DNA from: an uncultured Desulfobulbus sp.
GTDB taxonomy: Bacteria; Desulfobacterota; Desulfobulbia; Desulfobulbales; Desulfobulbaceae
Length of the DNA stretch: 64,000 nt
NCBI RefSeq assembly: GCF_963664075.1
Contig: NZ_OY760916.1
Coordinates: 2,544,001 to 2,608,000, forward strand
Reading direction: 5' to 3'
Numbering within the stretch: the stretch's first letter is position 1; each line of letters opens with the position of its first letter. A program made the translations under genes and the position numbers. Shown one piece after another: positions 1-8,647 of this stretch. The notes under the pieces are model-generated. The model was not told the origin of the DNA. It worked only from the letters and a program-made list of their open reading frames with translations, and did not search any database.

Positions 1-1560
1 TCTGCGGCGGGGGCTGACACCTCTGCAGGCAATAATATCACCGCCCAGACGATCACCGTCACCAACGACGTAACTGGTGCCACGGCAAGCCTCAATGTGC
101 TCGCCGACATGTCTGCAGCTAATATTGCTGCCCTGGTGACCGCAAACGTCACCGCTGCAACAGGCTGGACAGCAACTGCCACGACGACCACGACCATCAG
201 CTCGTTACAGAACACTGGTGCTGTCAGCTTTGATTTAACTGGTAGCGTCGGCACTGCATCAATTAGTGCTACTATTGCGGCAACATCGGACTTAACCGCC
301 CTGAGTGACGCAATTAATCTGGAATCAACCAATACGGGTATTACTGCTACGGTCAGCGGCGGAACCATTACCCTTACCGATGCATCAGGCGCCGACATTA
401 AACTTGATGATTTTGCCAATACGGGAACAGGTACCGTAAGTTTAGGTTCGGTTTCACTGACCTCTGGCGGCGCTGTTGACTCCGCAACAATCGGCGGCAC
501 AGTCACCTTTAATGGCCCAGGAACGACAGGAGTAACGACCGGTGGTGCAGGTGCAACCATAACCGATACAACAACCCCGGCAACCTCCCCCTTAGGCATC
601 GAAACTGCGACCACCGCAGCGGCAGATACCTCAGCGGGAAACAATGTTGCAGCCCAGACCCTCACCATTGTCGGCCCTGATGATACCCAAGATGTAGATG
701 TCGCAACAAACGATACCGCCTATACCATCGCCCACAACGTCAACCTGGAAACATCCTTAACAGGTGTGACCGCCGAGGCACGAACAACAGCCACGATCTC
801 AAATTTGGTCAGTGACGGTACCATCAGCTTCGAGCTCACCGGAAGCAATGCTAACGCGATTGAATTCAGCGCAACGGTTACCGCTGATGACCTGACAGCC
901 CTTGCCTCAGCAATTAATGATAAATCTGGCAACACGGGCATTCTTGCGACCATAAGCGGCGACCTGAGAAGTATCACGCTGGTTCAGGCAGAAGGTTACG
1001 ACATCCAAGTAGCCAATTACACCCACAGCAGTGATCTAGCAGCTGATACAATCACCATCACAGGCAACGAGGGCGATGGGATTGCGCTGGCTGGTGATAC
1101 AGGCAGCACCACAGATTCGACTGTTATCGGTGGAGAAGTTACCTTTTACAGCACAGGATCGTTTAATGTGCAAAGTACTGTGGATGGGGGCCTTGGGTCC
1201 GTCTTTAACAGTAGTGCAGGAGTAGCTAACGCCAGTAACCTGAACACAATCGATACTATCGATATTTCAACCGTTGACGGTGCCACCGAGGCCATCAAAG
1301 CCATAGATGGCGCTATCAGTCAGATCGATGATTTGCGAGGTTTGTTGGGTGCAATTCAAAATCGCTTTGAATCAACTATCTCCAACCTGATGAATGTTTC
1401 TGAAAACCTCTCCGCTGCCCGAAGTCGTATTTTGGACGCGGATATCGCCCAGGAAACATCGATCATGACCAAAAATAACATCCTCCAACAGGCTGGTGTC
1501 TCCATCCTCACCCAGGCCAACCAGACCCCGCAATTGGCGCTGCAGTTACTGCAGGGATAA
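1..1560 (+). CDS. fliC: Flagellin, C-terminal part (start lies before the window)
   Basis: The reading frame is open from base 1, so the N-terminal D0/D1 coiled coil is outside the window. The last 90 or so residues carry the conserved flagellin C-terminus ([24 protein letters not shown], ending in a QLALQLLQG-type tail) that forms the filament core. The rest is a low-complexity Thr/Ala/Gly surface domain made of two diverged tandem modules of about 200 residues. Each module begins with an ADTSAGNN-like motif (near bases 13 and 624) and ends with an IGG-V-F motif (near bases 493 and 1126). A single copy of the same module occurs in the next flagellin. It ends in TAA and is followed by a GC-rich stem-loop. 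Product is exported through the flagellar type III apparatus and polymerised under the FliD cap. Confidence 0.93.
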   Translation, partial: SAAGADTSAGNNITAQTITVTNDVTGATASLNVLADMSAANIAALVTANVTAATGWTATATTTTTISSLQNTGAVSFDLTGSVGTASISATIAATSDLTALSDAINLESTNTGITATVSGGTITLTDASGADIKLDDFANTGTGTVSLGSVSLTSGGAVDSATIGGTVTFNGPGTTGVTTGGAGATITDTTTPATSPLGIETATTAAADTSAGNNVAAQTLTIVGPDDTQDVDVATNDTAYTIAHNVNLETSLTGVTAEARTTATISNLVSDGTISFELTGSNANAIEFSATVTADDLTALASAINDKSGNTGILATISGDLRSITLVQAEGYDIQVANYTHSSDLAADTITITGNEGDGIALAGDTGSTTDSTVIGGEVTFYSTGSFNVQSTVDGGLGSVFNSSAGVANASNLNTIDTIDISTVDGATEAIKAIDGAISQIDDLRGLLGAIQNRFESTISNLMNVSENLSAARSRILDADIAQETSIMTKNNILQQAGVSILTQANQTPQLALQLLQG

Positions 1561-1581
1561 TTGAGAGTAGATTATTTCAGT

Positions 1582-1601
1582 GGGGCTCAACAAAGAGCCC
1601 C
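1582..1601 (+). terminator. Stem-loop after the first flagellin
   Basis: A perfect 7-bp stem (GGGGCTC/GAGCCCC) with a 6-base loop begins 21 bases after the flagellin stop. It has no T-run, so it may stabilise the flagellin mRNA 3' end or be a weak terminator; the strong terminator lies further on at 1838. Confidence 0.5.
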
Positions 1602-1623
1602 TCACTCAACACAGGACAGCGCC

Positions 1624-1827
1624 ATGAAAATCGTTATGTTTCAGTATAATCGGGAAGCCTCGGCTATTCTCAGCCAAAATGCGTTGGGACAAGCGAAGAT
1701 CTCGCAAAAAAGACTGCAGGAATCACCACTCCCCCAGAGCTACAACGATCGGTTCCTCTGGGAGGGAGCGACCTCGTTTACAACACCACCTCAAGGCGAA
1801 TACATCATTCCTGGCAACTGGCAGTAA
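1624..1827 (+). CDS. Small protein of unknown function between two flagellins
   Basis: This encodes about 67 residues starting MKIVMFQYNREAS and ending IIPGNWQ. I do not recognise the family. A weak AGGA ribosome-binding site sits about 8 bases before the ATG, and a strong rho-independent terminator follows directly, as expected for a real terminal gene of the flagellin transcript. The protein has no signal peptide or membrane segment and is moderately charged. The frame is also open further upstream from a TTG touching the flagellin stop, but that start has no binding site. A flagellum-related role is only guilt by position; it could also be a chance frame. Confidence 0.45.
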   Translation: MKIVMFQYNREASAILSQNALGQAKISQKRLQESPLPQSYNDRFLWEGATSFTTPPQGEYIIPGNWQ

Positions 1828-1837
1828 GCAATCAAGC

Positions 1838-1880
1838 AAAGCCCCGGCTAAAAAAATTCAACCGGGGCTTTGTTGTTTTA
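1838..1880 (+). terminator. Rho-independent terminator
   Basis: A 10-bp stem AAAGCCCCGG (1838-1847) pairs with CCGGGGCTTT (1862-1871), followed by TGTTGTTTT. It ends the first flagellin/small-ORF transcript and separates it from the next flagellin. Confidence 0.85.
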
Positions 1881-2148
1881 TGAACTCCCCTTCTCAAAAA
1901 AAAACATTCGTTTTTAAAAATAAACCTAAAGTTCTTCTCTCAACCGTTCGATAAGCATGGTGAAGGCAAGGGAAATCATGACGATGCCCCTTTATTTCTC
2001 ACCAAATTTCAAGAAAATATTTTGCACGGAGGCGCTGATCGGCGAAAATAGATTTAAGCAGTGCATCGCAGTTTTTTTAAAGCAGTACCATAAAACGGCA
2101 AGGATGCCGTACATAGACAGAGCCTAAACATATTCAAGGAGGAATATC

Positions 2149-4335
2149 ATGGCACTTACAATTAACACAAACGTAGCCTCTCTCAATGCGCAGCGTAACT
2201 TAGGTGCAACCCAGAACTCGCTGGCAAAATCAATGCAACGTCTCTCTTCCGGTCTGCGAATCAACTCCGCAAAGGATGACGCAGCTGGTCTCGCCATTTC
2301 CGACCGTATGACCTCTCAAATCCGCGGTCTGAATCAGGCGGTTCGTAACTCCAACGACGGTATCTCTCTTGCACAGACCGCTGAAGGTGCGATGCAGGAA
2401 AGTACCAATATCCTCCAACGTATGCGTGAGTTGGCCGTTCAGTCTGCCAACGACACCAACAGCGAATCCGATCGTGTCTCCCTCCAGGCAGAGGTTAATC
2501 AGCTTAAACAGGAGCTGACCCGAATTGCCGAAACCACGACATTCAACGGTAAGAACTTGTTAGATGGTACTCTGACCTCAGCCCAGTTCCAGGTTGGCGC
2601 CAACTCTAACGAAACCATCTCTTTTTCCATCAACTCCGCAAAAGCAGTTGACCTGGGAAATAACTCCCTGGAATCTGTCAACACCACTTACGGTGTTGAA
2701 GTTGCTACCAATGTAAAAACATTTAGTGCCAGTGGCACAGAAATGGGTGTTGTCAATGCCCATGCAACGAACAACGGTCTCACTGGTGAGACAATTACTG
2801 TTCGAGACGCAGCAGGCACTGCCGTTCAGAGCTATACAGCAGGTGCTAATGCAGAAGCAGACACTATTGCTAGCAACCTCGATTCGATGACGGGTGTATC
2901 TGCTACGGCTACAAACGAAGTTGAAATTAAAGGTACTGCAGACGCAGGTACAGGAACGCTTGTCATTGACAGTAATGGTACATCAGTAACCATTGCCAAT
3001 ACTGTGAATACCGCAAGTGCAAGTGATTTATTAACAGCAATAACGGGTAACGGTAACTATGCAACAGCTGGATTTACTGCACGCCTCAACGATGCCGGTG
3101 ACGGAGTTATCCTCAGCAACACTACAGGTAAAGACTTTTCTTTTACCTCTAATGATGCTGGCGATTCATATACCGTAACCTCCACTTTGAGTTCAAAAAC
3201 TGGTACCGTTTCTAACGCTTCAGCAACGGTCTCCGGTCAGGTTAACATAGAATTAGATCCTTCATTTACCGCCGAATCCTCACTGGCTACCGGAGCAGGT
3301 TACTTCTCTGACGTTGCAGCAAATACTGCTGTGACCACAGTTAAAGAAGGTCTCTCTGACACCTCAGGTGGCAATAACACCGGTGCTCAGACTCTGACCA
3401 TCGTTGGTCCTGCAGGTGCTGAAGCAGTGAGTGTTTCCGCTGGTGACAGTGCCAATGCCATTGCTGATCTGGTCAATGATAAGTCTGCCTCCACAGGTGT
3501 GACTGCTCAAGCGCTCACTACAGCCACGATCAGCGATCTGAGCGCTGATGGATCGGTGAGTTTCACACTCCAGGGCACCAACGATACAGCTGTCAACATT
3601 AACGCTACCGTTACCAGGAGCAACCTGGCCTCACTGTCCCAGGCAATCAACGACCAGGCTGGTAATACCGGTATTACCGCCACGCTCTCTGCAGACAACA
3701 AGAGCATTGAGTTGACCCAGTCTGAAGGCCATGACATCAAACTGGGTGACTTTACCCATAGTGCAGCCGGTGTTGCCGGAACCACGGCCACCGTCAACAT
3801 TACCGGTAATGAAGGAACGGCAACAAAACTCACCGATGTGGCCGGTGCGACCACCGCTGCGGAGACTGCTGCCAACGCTGCCAACAACGACTCCACCGTT
3901 ATTGGTGGTCAGGTCTCATTCTCCAGCTCCGGTGATTTCAACATCGCCAGTAACATCACCGATGCTCAGGGCTCTCTGTTCGACAACTCTGTTGCTGGCA
4001 GCGCCAACGTCAGTTCCCTGAGTTCGATCAACGAGGTTGACATTACCACCGTTGAAGGTGCTGCTTCTGCCATTGACGCCATTGACGGCGCCCTGATGCA
4101 GATCGACAACATGCGTGGTGAGCTCGGTGCTATCCAGAACCGATTCGAGTCCACCATCTCTAACCTGAGTAACGTATCAGAGAACCTCTCCTCGGCTCGC
4201 TCTCGTATCCTCGATGCGGACATTGCCCAGGAAACCTCGGATATGACCAAGCAGAACATCCTTGCCCAGGCTGGTGTTTCCATCCTGGCACAGGCGAACC
4301 AGAGCCCGCAGTTGGCCCTGAGCCTGCTCGGTTAA
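2149..4335 (+). CDS. fliC: Flagellin, complete, with large variable domain
   Basis: This is the main filament subunit, secreted by the flagellar export machine. The start is fixed by an excellent AGGAGG site and the canonical N-terminus [18 protein letters not shown]. Residues 1 to about 165 are the conserved N-terminal D0/D1 region ([18 protein letters not shown] is visible); the last 90 or so residues are the conserved C-terminus with [14 protein letters not shown]. The roughly 470 residues between are a Thr/Ala/Ser/Asp-rich surface domain. Its second half (near bases 3345-3980) is homologous to the module duplicated in the preceding flagellin. At 728 residues it is much longer than the common 270-500. 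The conserved ends point to polymerisation through D0/D1 and exposure of the middle. A terminator follows directly, so it is probably transcribed alone. Confidence 0.97.
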   Translation: MALTINTNVASLNAQRNLGATQNSLAKSMQRLSSGLRINSAKDDAAGLAISDRMTSQIRGLNQAVRNSNDGISLAQTAEGAMQESTNILQRMRELAVQSANDTNSESDRVSLQAEVNQLKQELTRIAETTTFNGKNLLDGTLTSAQFQVGANSNETISFSINSAKAVDLGNNSLESVNTTYGVEVATNVKTFSASGTEMGVVNAHATNNGLTGETITVRDAAGTAVQSYTAGANAEADTIASNLDSMTGVSATATNEVEIKGTADAGTGTLVIDSNGTSVTIANTVNTASASDLLTAITGNGNYATAGFTARLNDAGDGVILSNTTGKDFSFTSNDAGDSYTVTSTLSSKTGTVSNASATVSGQVNIELDPSFTAESSLATGAGYFSDVAANTAVTTVKEGLSDTSGGNNTGAQTLTIVGPAGAEAVSVSAGDSANAIADLVNDKSASTGVTAQALTTATISDLSADGSVSFTLQGTNDTAVNINATVTRSNLASLSQAINDQAGNTGITATLSADNKSIELTQSEGHDIKLGDFTHSAAGVAGTTATVNITGNEGTATKLTDVAGATTAAETAANAANNDSTVIGGQVSFSSSGDFNIASNITDAQGSLFDNSVAGSANVSSLSSINEVDITTVEGAASAIDAIDGALMQIDNMRGELGAIQNRFESTISNLSNVSENLSSARSRILDADIAQETSDMTKQNILAQAGVSILAQANQSPQLALSLLG

Positions 4336-4346
4336 TCGCTCTTCTT

Positions 4347-4391
4347 CCTGAAGGGGCTTAGAAAAGCCCCTTCAGGCTTTTGATATTTTTC
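4347..4391 (+). terminator. Strong rho-independent terminator after flagellin
   Basis: The stem CCTGAAGGGGCTT/AAGCCCCTTCAGG (4347-4376, short A-rich loop) is followed by a T-rich stretch ending in TTTTT. Confidence 0.92.
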
Positions 4392-4410
4392 TCTACACGG
4401 AGGTAAGCAG

Positions 4411-4758
4411 ATGAATATCGAGGCAATAGGCAGTGCAGTCGCCAGCCCCCCACGAACCGACGAAGCCAGTCAACAGGTTGATACCCAGCGCCAAGCTACC
4501 CAGGAAGCTGCACCCAGCTCATCGAAAGCGGAAAGTAAGGTGCAAACCGAAGAGCTCTTAAGCCAGATCAAGGCACTGACAGAAGATGGACTCTACAGCG
4601 TTCGTTTTGAACAAGGAAAAGAGGTTGAAGAATTGGTGGTAAAGATTGTGGACTCAAAAACCGATGAAGTGATACGGCAAATTCCGCCGGAAGAACTACT
4701 CAAACTCACCCAGCGCTTGAACGATTTAAAAGGGAATATAGTCGATACGTCAACTTGA
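4411..4758 (+). CDS. flaG: FlaG family flagellar protein
   Basis: This is a 115-residue protein with a Gln/Ala/Ser-rich, probably disordered N-terminal half (residues 1-50) and a conserved FlaG-like C-terminal half. The latter carries the typical pattern of a short beta segment (SVRFEQGKEVEELVVKIVD) followed by TDEVIRQIPPEELL. FlaG proteins influence filament length and assembly. The gene has a GGAGG site before its ATG and sits between the flagellin terminator and fliD, 24 bases upstream of fliD; that is the usual flaG-fliD-fliS order. Confidence 0.92.
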   Translation: MNIEAIGSAVASPPRTDEASQQVDTQRQATQEAAPSSSKAESKVQTEELLSQIKALTEDGLYSVRFEQGKEVEELVVKIVDSKTDEVIRQIPPEELLKLTQRLNDLKGNIVDTST

Positions 4759-4782
4759 CCCCATGAAGAGGAGACCAGGGCC

Positions 4783-6147
4783 ATGACGATTCAATTTGGC
4801 GGACTCGCAACAGGATTGAACACCAGTACCATCATTGAGCAGTTGATGGAGATAGAGCGGACCCCAATCACCCGTCTGGAAGCGGATCAGACCTGGCTGA
4901 ACAGTCGTCTTGAGGCCTACCAGGAACTGGATACACGGTTAAAGTCCTTTTCCGATGGCATTAAAGACCTCAATTACTCTTCAACCCTGCTGCAGCGATC
5001 CGTTAAACAGAGTTCAGAGAGTTATCTTTCTGCCTCGGCAAACGCCAATGCCGTAACCGGTGCCAGCTATCAGGTTGAGGTTGTCAGTCTGGCGCAGGTG
5101 CAGAAGTCTGTTTCTGAAACCGGCTACGCGGATACAAGCAGCGCACTCTTTGGCAGTGGCACCCTGACCATCAATGTCGATGGCACCGATCATCAGATCA
5201 CAATCAACGATGAGAACAACTCGCTTGCTGGAATTGTCAAAGCAATCAATGAAGCAGATATAGGCCTATCTGCAGGTATTATCAACACAGGGACCGATAC
5301 TGATCCCTATCGACTCTCTCTAACCGGAGAAAATGTTGCCACCGCATTTACCCTTGATGCAAGCGGACTAGTTGGTGGAGAAGCGCTGTCCATCGGCACA
5401 CCTGTACAAGCGGCGAGCCAGGCACATATTCGAGTGGATACTGTTGATATTTATAGTGATTCCAATACGCTTTCAGAGGCGATTCCAGGTGTTACCCTGG
5501 ATCTTGTCAAAGCTGAAGAGGGAACAACAACAACCCTCAATGTAAACGTCGACAAGGAGAATATCAAAACCGCTATCAGTGCCTTTGCCGAAGGATACAA
5601 CGAAGTCATCAGTTTTATTACCGAGCAGTCAGCTTATGGCGGGACAGAAAGCGGGGTTCTTGGGGGTGATGCCAGCATCAATGCTGTCAAACGACGTTTG
5701 CAGAACTTGCTTACGGAAACGACAGCAAACTCTGGCATTTTCAAAGCCATGTCGCAACTGGGTTTTGAAACCCAAAAAGATGGAACCATTGAACTCAATG
5801 AGACAACACTGAACAATGCCATCAATAATAATCTAGATGACATAGCAACCTTGCTCGCCGGTGAGGATGGGGTCACAGGGATAGCAACCAAGTTTAAAAA
5901 TTATCTCTATGACATGACCAATTCCGGGACAGGACTCTACAAGACCAAAAAAGAATCCATAGAGACTAATCTCGGAAAAATAGAAGAGCAAATTACAACA
6001 ACAGAAGCTCGACTGGAAATGCGGCAAAAAACGCTTGAGTCCCAGTTTAGCGCTATGGAAACGCTGGTAAGCAGCCTGAACTCGCAATCGGACTACCTGA
6101 CTCAGCAAATGGAAAATCTGAGCAACATGATGAGCGGGGGGAAATAA
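4783..6147 (+). CDS. fliD: Flagellar filament capping protein FliD
   Basis: FliD (HAP2) forms the cap at the filament tip and promotes folding and insertion of exported flagellin. The 454-residue product has the FliD N-terminal motif (FGGLATGLNTSTIIEQLM) and a central flagellin-hook IN segment (ITINDENNSLAGIVKAINEA). The C-terminal FliD_C coiled coil includes YLTQQMENL. Length is normal for the family. A GAGGAGA site precedes the ATG. The stop overlaps the fliS start by one base (TAATG), so translation is probably coupled. Confidence 0.97.
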   Translation: MTIQFGGLATGLNTSTIIEQLMEIERTPITRLEADQTWLNSRLEAYQELDTRLKSFSDGIKDLNYSSTLLQRSVKQSSESYLSASANANAVTGASYQVEVVSLAQVQKSVSETGYADTSSALFGSGTLTINVDGTDHQITINDENNSLAGIVKAINEADIGLSAGIINTGTDTDPYRLSLTGENVATAFTLDASGLVGGEALSIGTPVQAASQAHIRVDTVDIYSDSNTLSEAIPGVTLDLVKAEEGTTTTLNVNVDKENIKTAISAFAEGYNEVISFITEQSAYGGTESGVLGGDASINAVKRRLQNLLTETTANSGIFKAMSQLGFETQKDGTIELNETTLNNAINNNLDDIATLLAGEDGVTGIATKFKNYLYDMTNSGTGLYKTKKESIETNLGKIEEQITTTEARLEMRQKTLESQFSAMETLVSSLNSQSDYLTQQMENLSNMMSGGK

Positions 6148-6593
6148 TGAACGGATATGTGAACCAATACCTGACCAACACGGTCAACTCGGCCTCACCC
6201 GAGCAACTGATGCTGATGCTCTATGACGGAGCTATCAGATTTGTCGCCCAGGGCATTCAGGCCATCGAGGGCGGCATCATCGATAAGCGTGCGTATTACA
6301 TTAACAAAGCCTCTGCTATTATCTCAGAATTTGCCGCCACTTTAGACCACAGCCAAAACACCCAGCTCGCTGAGGATTTGGATGCGCTTTATAGCTATAT
6401 GCTCAAACGATTGCTGGAGGGAAATCTGAAAAATGATGCCAATGCGCTGCAAGAAGTAAAAGACATGCTTGCAGATTTGCGAGCAACTTGGGCCCAGGCC
6501 ATTGATCTCAACAAACAGGAAATGCGTGAAGCTGCTGGTATCGAGCCGACCGGCCCTGGTGCCAATTACAAACCTCTGACAGCGGCAATGTAA
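6147..6593 (+). CDS. fliS: Flagellar export chaperone FliS
   Basis: FliS binds the C-terminus of newly made flagellin in the cytosol and keeps it unfolded until export. The 148-residue all-helical product shows the typical N-terminus (NQYLTNTVNSASPEQLMLML-type, then YDGAIRFV) and the usual KA..I...L..TLD pattern in helix 2. It overlaps fliD by one base and is followed after one base by the FliT-like gene, so fliD, fliS and fliT-like form one translationally packed unit. Confidence 0.96.
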   Translation: MNGYVNQYLTNTVNSASPEQLMLMLYDGAIRFVAQGIQAIEGGIIDKRAYYINKASAIISEFAATLDHSQNTQLAEDLDALYSYMLKRLLEGNLKNDANALQEVKDMLADLRATWAQAIDLNKQEMREAAGIEPTGPGANYKPLTAAM

Positions 6594-6594
6594 T

Positions 6595-6993
6595 ATGAAT
6601 GCGCAAATTATTGAACAATCTCTCGCAGATTACCAGGCTATAGCGGAGCACCTGAATATCATTGAGCGAGCAATGCGTGGGCAGGACAGCAAAGTCATTA
6701 TTGCGCTCAGTCAACAGTTAATTCAGCTGCAGGAGCAGGTAAAGAGCAACGACAACACGATACTGGAGATGGTACATACCACTCCCGAGCTGCGCAGGGA
6801 TCCACATATCCTTGAACTCATAGAGCTGATGCGTGCAATCCACCAGCAGAACGAACGGGTTACCCGTCAGTTACGCTCAATATTGGTCATTCATCGTGAA
6901 GAATTAGTGAAGTTAAAAAAAGGGAATACGGTTTTACGGGGCTATCGGCCTGCTACCCAGCATACGGGCAAACGGATTTCCATCTCCAATTAA
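6595..6993 (+). CDS. FliT/FlgN-like flagellar chaperone
   Basis: This is a 132-residue, mostly helical, Gln/Leu-rich protein with no signal peptide. Its position directly after fliS (one base gap) and its helical pattern with a C-terminal LRGYRPA-type tail fit the FliT or FlgN class of small export chaperones. The family is too diverged to assign by eye, so the call rests largely on context. FliT proteins bind FliD; FlgN proteins bind FlgK and FlgL, and a clearer FlgN is encoded at 19497. Confidence 0.7.
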   Translation: MNAQIIEQSLADYQAIAEHLNIIERAMRGQDSKVIIALSQQLIQLQEQVKSNDNTILEMVHTTPELRRDPHILELIELMRAIHQQNERVTRQLRSILVIHREELVKLKKGNTVLRGYRPATQHTGKRISISN

Positions 6994-7137
6994 GAGCTTC
7001 TTCTTTCACGCAACTGTAAAACAGAGAACAAATCAGGGCCACCCAATCGCTAAAGGTGCGAAAAAATTCTTCCTTTCTTGGAAAGCTTATGGCAATCTAC
7101 ATACAACATCGAGCTTAATCCTAGAAAGGGTAATCAC

Positions 7138-7830
7138 TTGTCCTCACAAAAAAGTTTCTTACCGCAAGTAAAAGAAGGTTCTGCACTGAGAGTGGCTATT
7201 CCCCTCAAGGGGAATGCTGAAAAAGTGCGATTTCCCTGTTTCTTTGACGAGGCAACACCACCCAAATTTTCTTTGCGTTTTCCTCTGGATACTTTGGACT
7301 TTGCCCAGGTCGATACTGAGCGTCCGTGCACCCTCATGATAGATCTCCCCGAACAGACAGTGGCGATCGACGCTGATATGGACCGTTATGATCCACCATG
7401 CATTTTGCACTGTATAGAAAAAGACTCAACAACCCACACCCAAACACGAAACTATTTCAGGGTTGATGCGACAGCACGCGTTGCAGCTTCTTCGGTTGTG
7501 CCAGAAAATATGGCACGCGAAGGAGAAAGCTGGCGCATGCTTGGCGACACTATAGATTTGAGTGGCAGTGGCCTGCTGTGCGCGTTTAGCGATCCTTTGG
7601 AAAAAGGGACCCAGGTTCGCATAGAACTCACCCTTCCCAGCCAGAGCATGGATGTCATCAATGCTCTGGGCCATGTTGTACGTTGTCGAAAAATTGAAGA
7701 AGGGCTCTATCACGCCGCCTTGCATTTTGATCTGATCGACTCAGAGAGTCAGGATAAAATCATGGCCTGTTGTTTTGAACTTCAACGCCGATACTTACGC
7801 ATGCGTGTTAGTTTAGAACGTCCACTTTAG
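7138..7830 (+). CDS. YcgR-like PilZ domain protein
   Basis: This is a predicted cytoplasmic c-di-GMP receptor. The C-terminal half has both PilZ signatures: RNYFR (RxxxR) near residue 105 and DLSGSG (DxSxxG) near residue 140. The N-terminal half resembles the YcgR-N/PilZN beta domain. The likely start is TTG at 7138, seven bases after AGAAAGGG; an in-frame TTG at 7078 has no comparable site. In other bacteria YcgR acts as a flagellar brake when c-di-GMP is bound. Position between fliS/fliT-like and fliK, next to a paralogue, suggests control of motility. Stop codon is TAG. Confidence 0.88.
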   Translation: MSSQKSFLPQVKEGSALRVAIPLKGNAEKVRFPCFFDEATPPKFSLRFPLDTLDFAQVDTERPCTLMIDLPEQTVAIDADMDRYDPPCILHCIEKDSTTHTQTRNYFRVDATARVAASSVVPENMAREGESWRMLGDTIDLSGSGLLCAFSDPLEKGTQVRIELTLPSQSMDVINALGHVVRCRKIEEGLYHAALHFDLIDSESQDKIMACCFELQRRYLRMRVSLERPL

Positions 7831-7876
7831 TTGGCATATTTACCTATAACTCATTATCCCAAAGAAGATCATTACC

Positions 7877-8554
7877 GTGGCGAGCATAGTAACCTTACTT
7901 GATAAAATAAAAGATCACGCGACGACCATTGTCGATATTCCGGCAAAAGAGGGAGAGGATTATCGTTGCAAAGCCATATTGCGCAAAAAAGACGATACAG
8001 CGATTGAACTGGTTTTTCCACCCAACTCCTGGGAGCAGGAAAATCTCTCGCTCGGAGCTAACTGCAATCTGGCCGTGGAACACCAAGGAGAATCACTCAA
8101 TCTCATTGCGCGGCTTGATAAAGTCAGTGACGCACGCCGTCTCCTCTTTACCGCTCGCGAACCTGTCTCCCCTGAATCGTTACGCGATTATTTCCGTGTT
8201 TTGCTTAATACTCAAATAGAGGCCAGTTATATTGCCGGACCTCGAGAAGTGAATGCAAAAACCTGGAAAATGCTGGGAACAACCATTGATTTGAGCGGCA
8301 GCGGTGTACTTGCAGTCTTTGCTGAAAAGCCTTCTACACGCCACAATATACAGTTGGTGATCACCATGCCAGACGATGAGCCATCCGTCGTCTGCCTGGC
8401 TGAAATTGTCCGCACCTACCGCTTAAGAAAAAACCGCTATCAGGTGGCCTTTCACTTTGAAGTGATCAGCCAGAAAGCACGTGATCAGGTAATTTCTATC
8501 TGCTTCCAGGAACAACGCCGTCAACTACGCGAAAATGTACAAACTGAGGAGTAA
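7877..8554 (+). CDS. YcgR-like PilZ domain protein, paralogue
   Basis: A 225-residue paralogue of the preceding gene with the same two-part layout: an N-terminal YcgR-like beta domain and a C-terminal PilZ domain with RDYFR and DLSGSG. Both c-di-GMP-binding motifs are intact. The GTG start has only a modest purine-rich site (AAAGAAG). The two genes probably arose by tandem duplication, followed by clear divergence outside the ligand motifs. The role is likely c-di-GMP-dependent modulation of flagellar function; separate partners for the two copies are possible but not shown. Confidence 0.87.
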   Translation: MASIVTLLDKIKDHATTIVDIPAKEGEDYRCKAILRKKDDTAIELVFPPNSWEQENLSLGANCNLAVEHQGESLNLIARLDKVSDARRLLFTAREPVSPESLRDYFRVLLNTQIEASYIAGPREVNAKTWKMLGTTIDLSGSGVLAVFAEKPSTRHNIQLVITMPDDEPSVVCLAEIVRTYRLRKNRYQVAFHFEVISQKARDQVISICFQEQRRQLRENVQTEE

Positions 8555-8647
8555 AGGCCGAAGTCCTTTTTTTTCTGTGTACATTATAGAAAGGCTGTAC
8601 AAGACGCTTTCTCCTTTGCCGAAACAAGCATAGCTCAATGAGGAACC

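Noticed and set aside
2066-2110. Sigma-28 promoter for the second flagellin
   Set aside because: TAAAGCAG with an 11-base spacer is present, but the -10 (GGCAAGGA) matches only about half of GCCGATAA; too weak to annotate.
3507-3896. Long minus-strand frames inside the flagellin genes
   Set aside because: They are shadows of the strongly biased flagellin coding frame, without ribosome sites or protein-like features.
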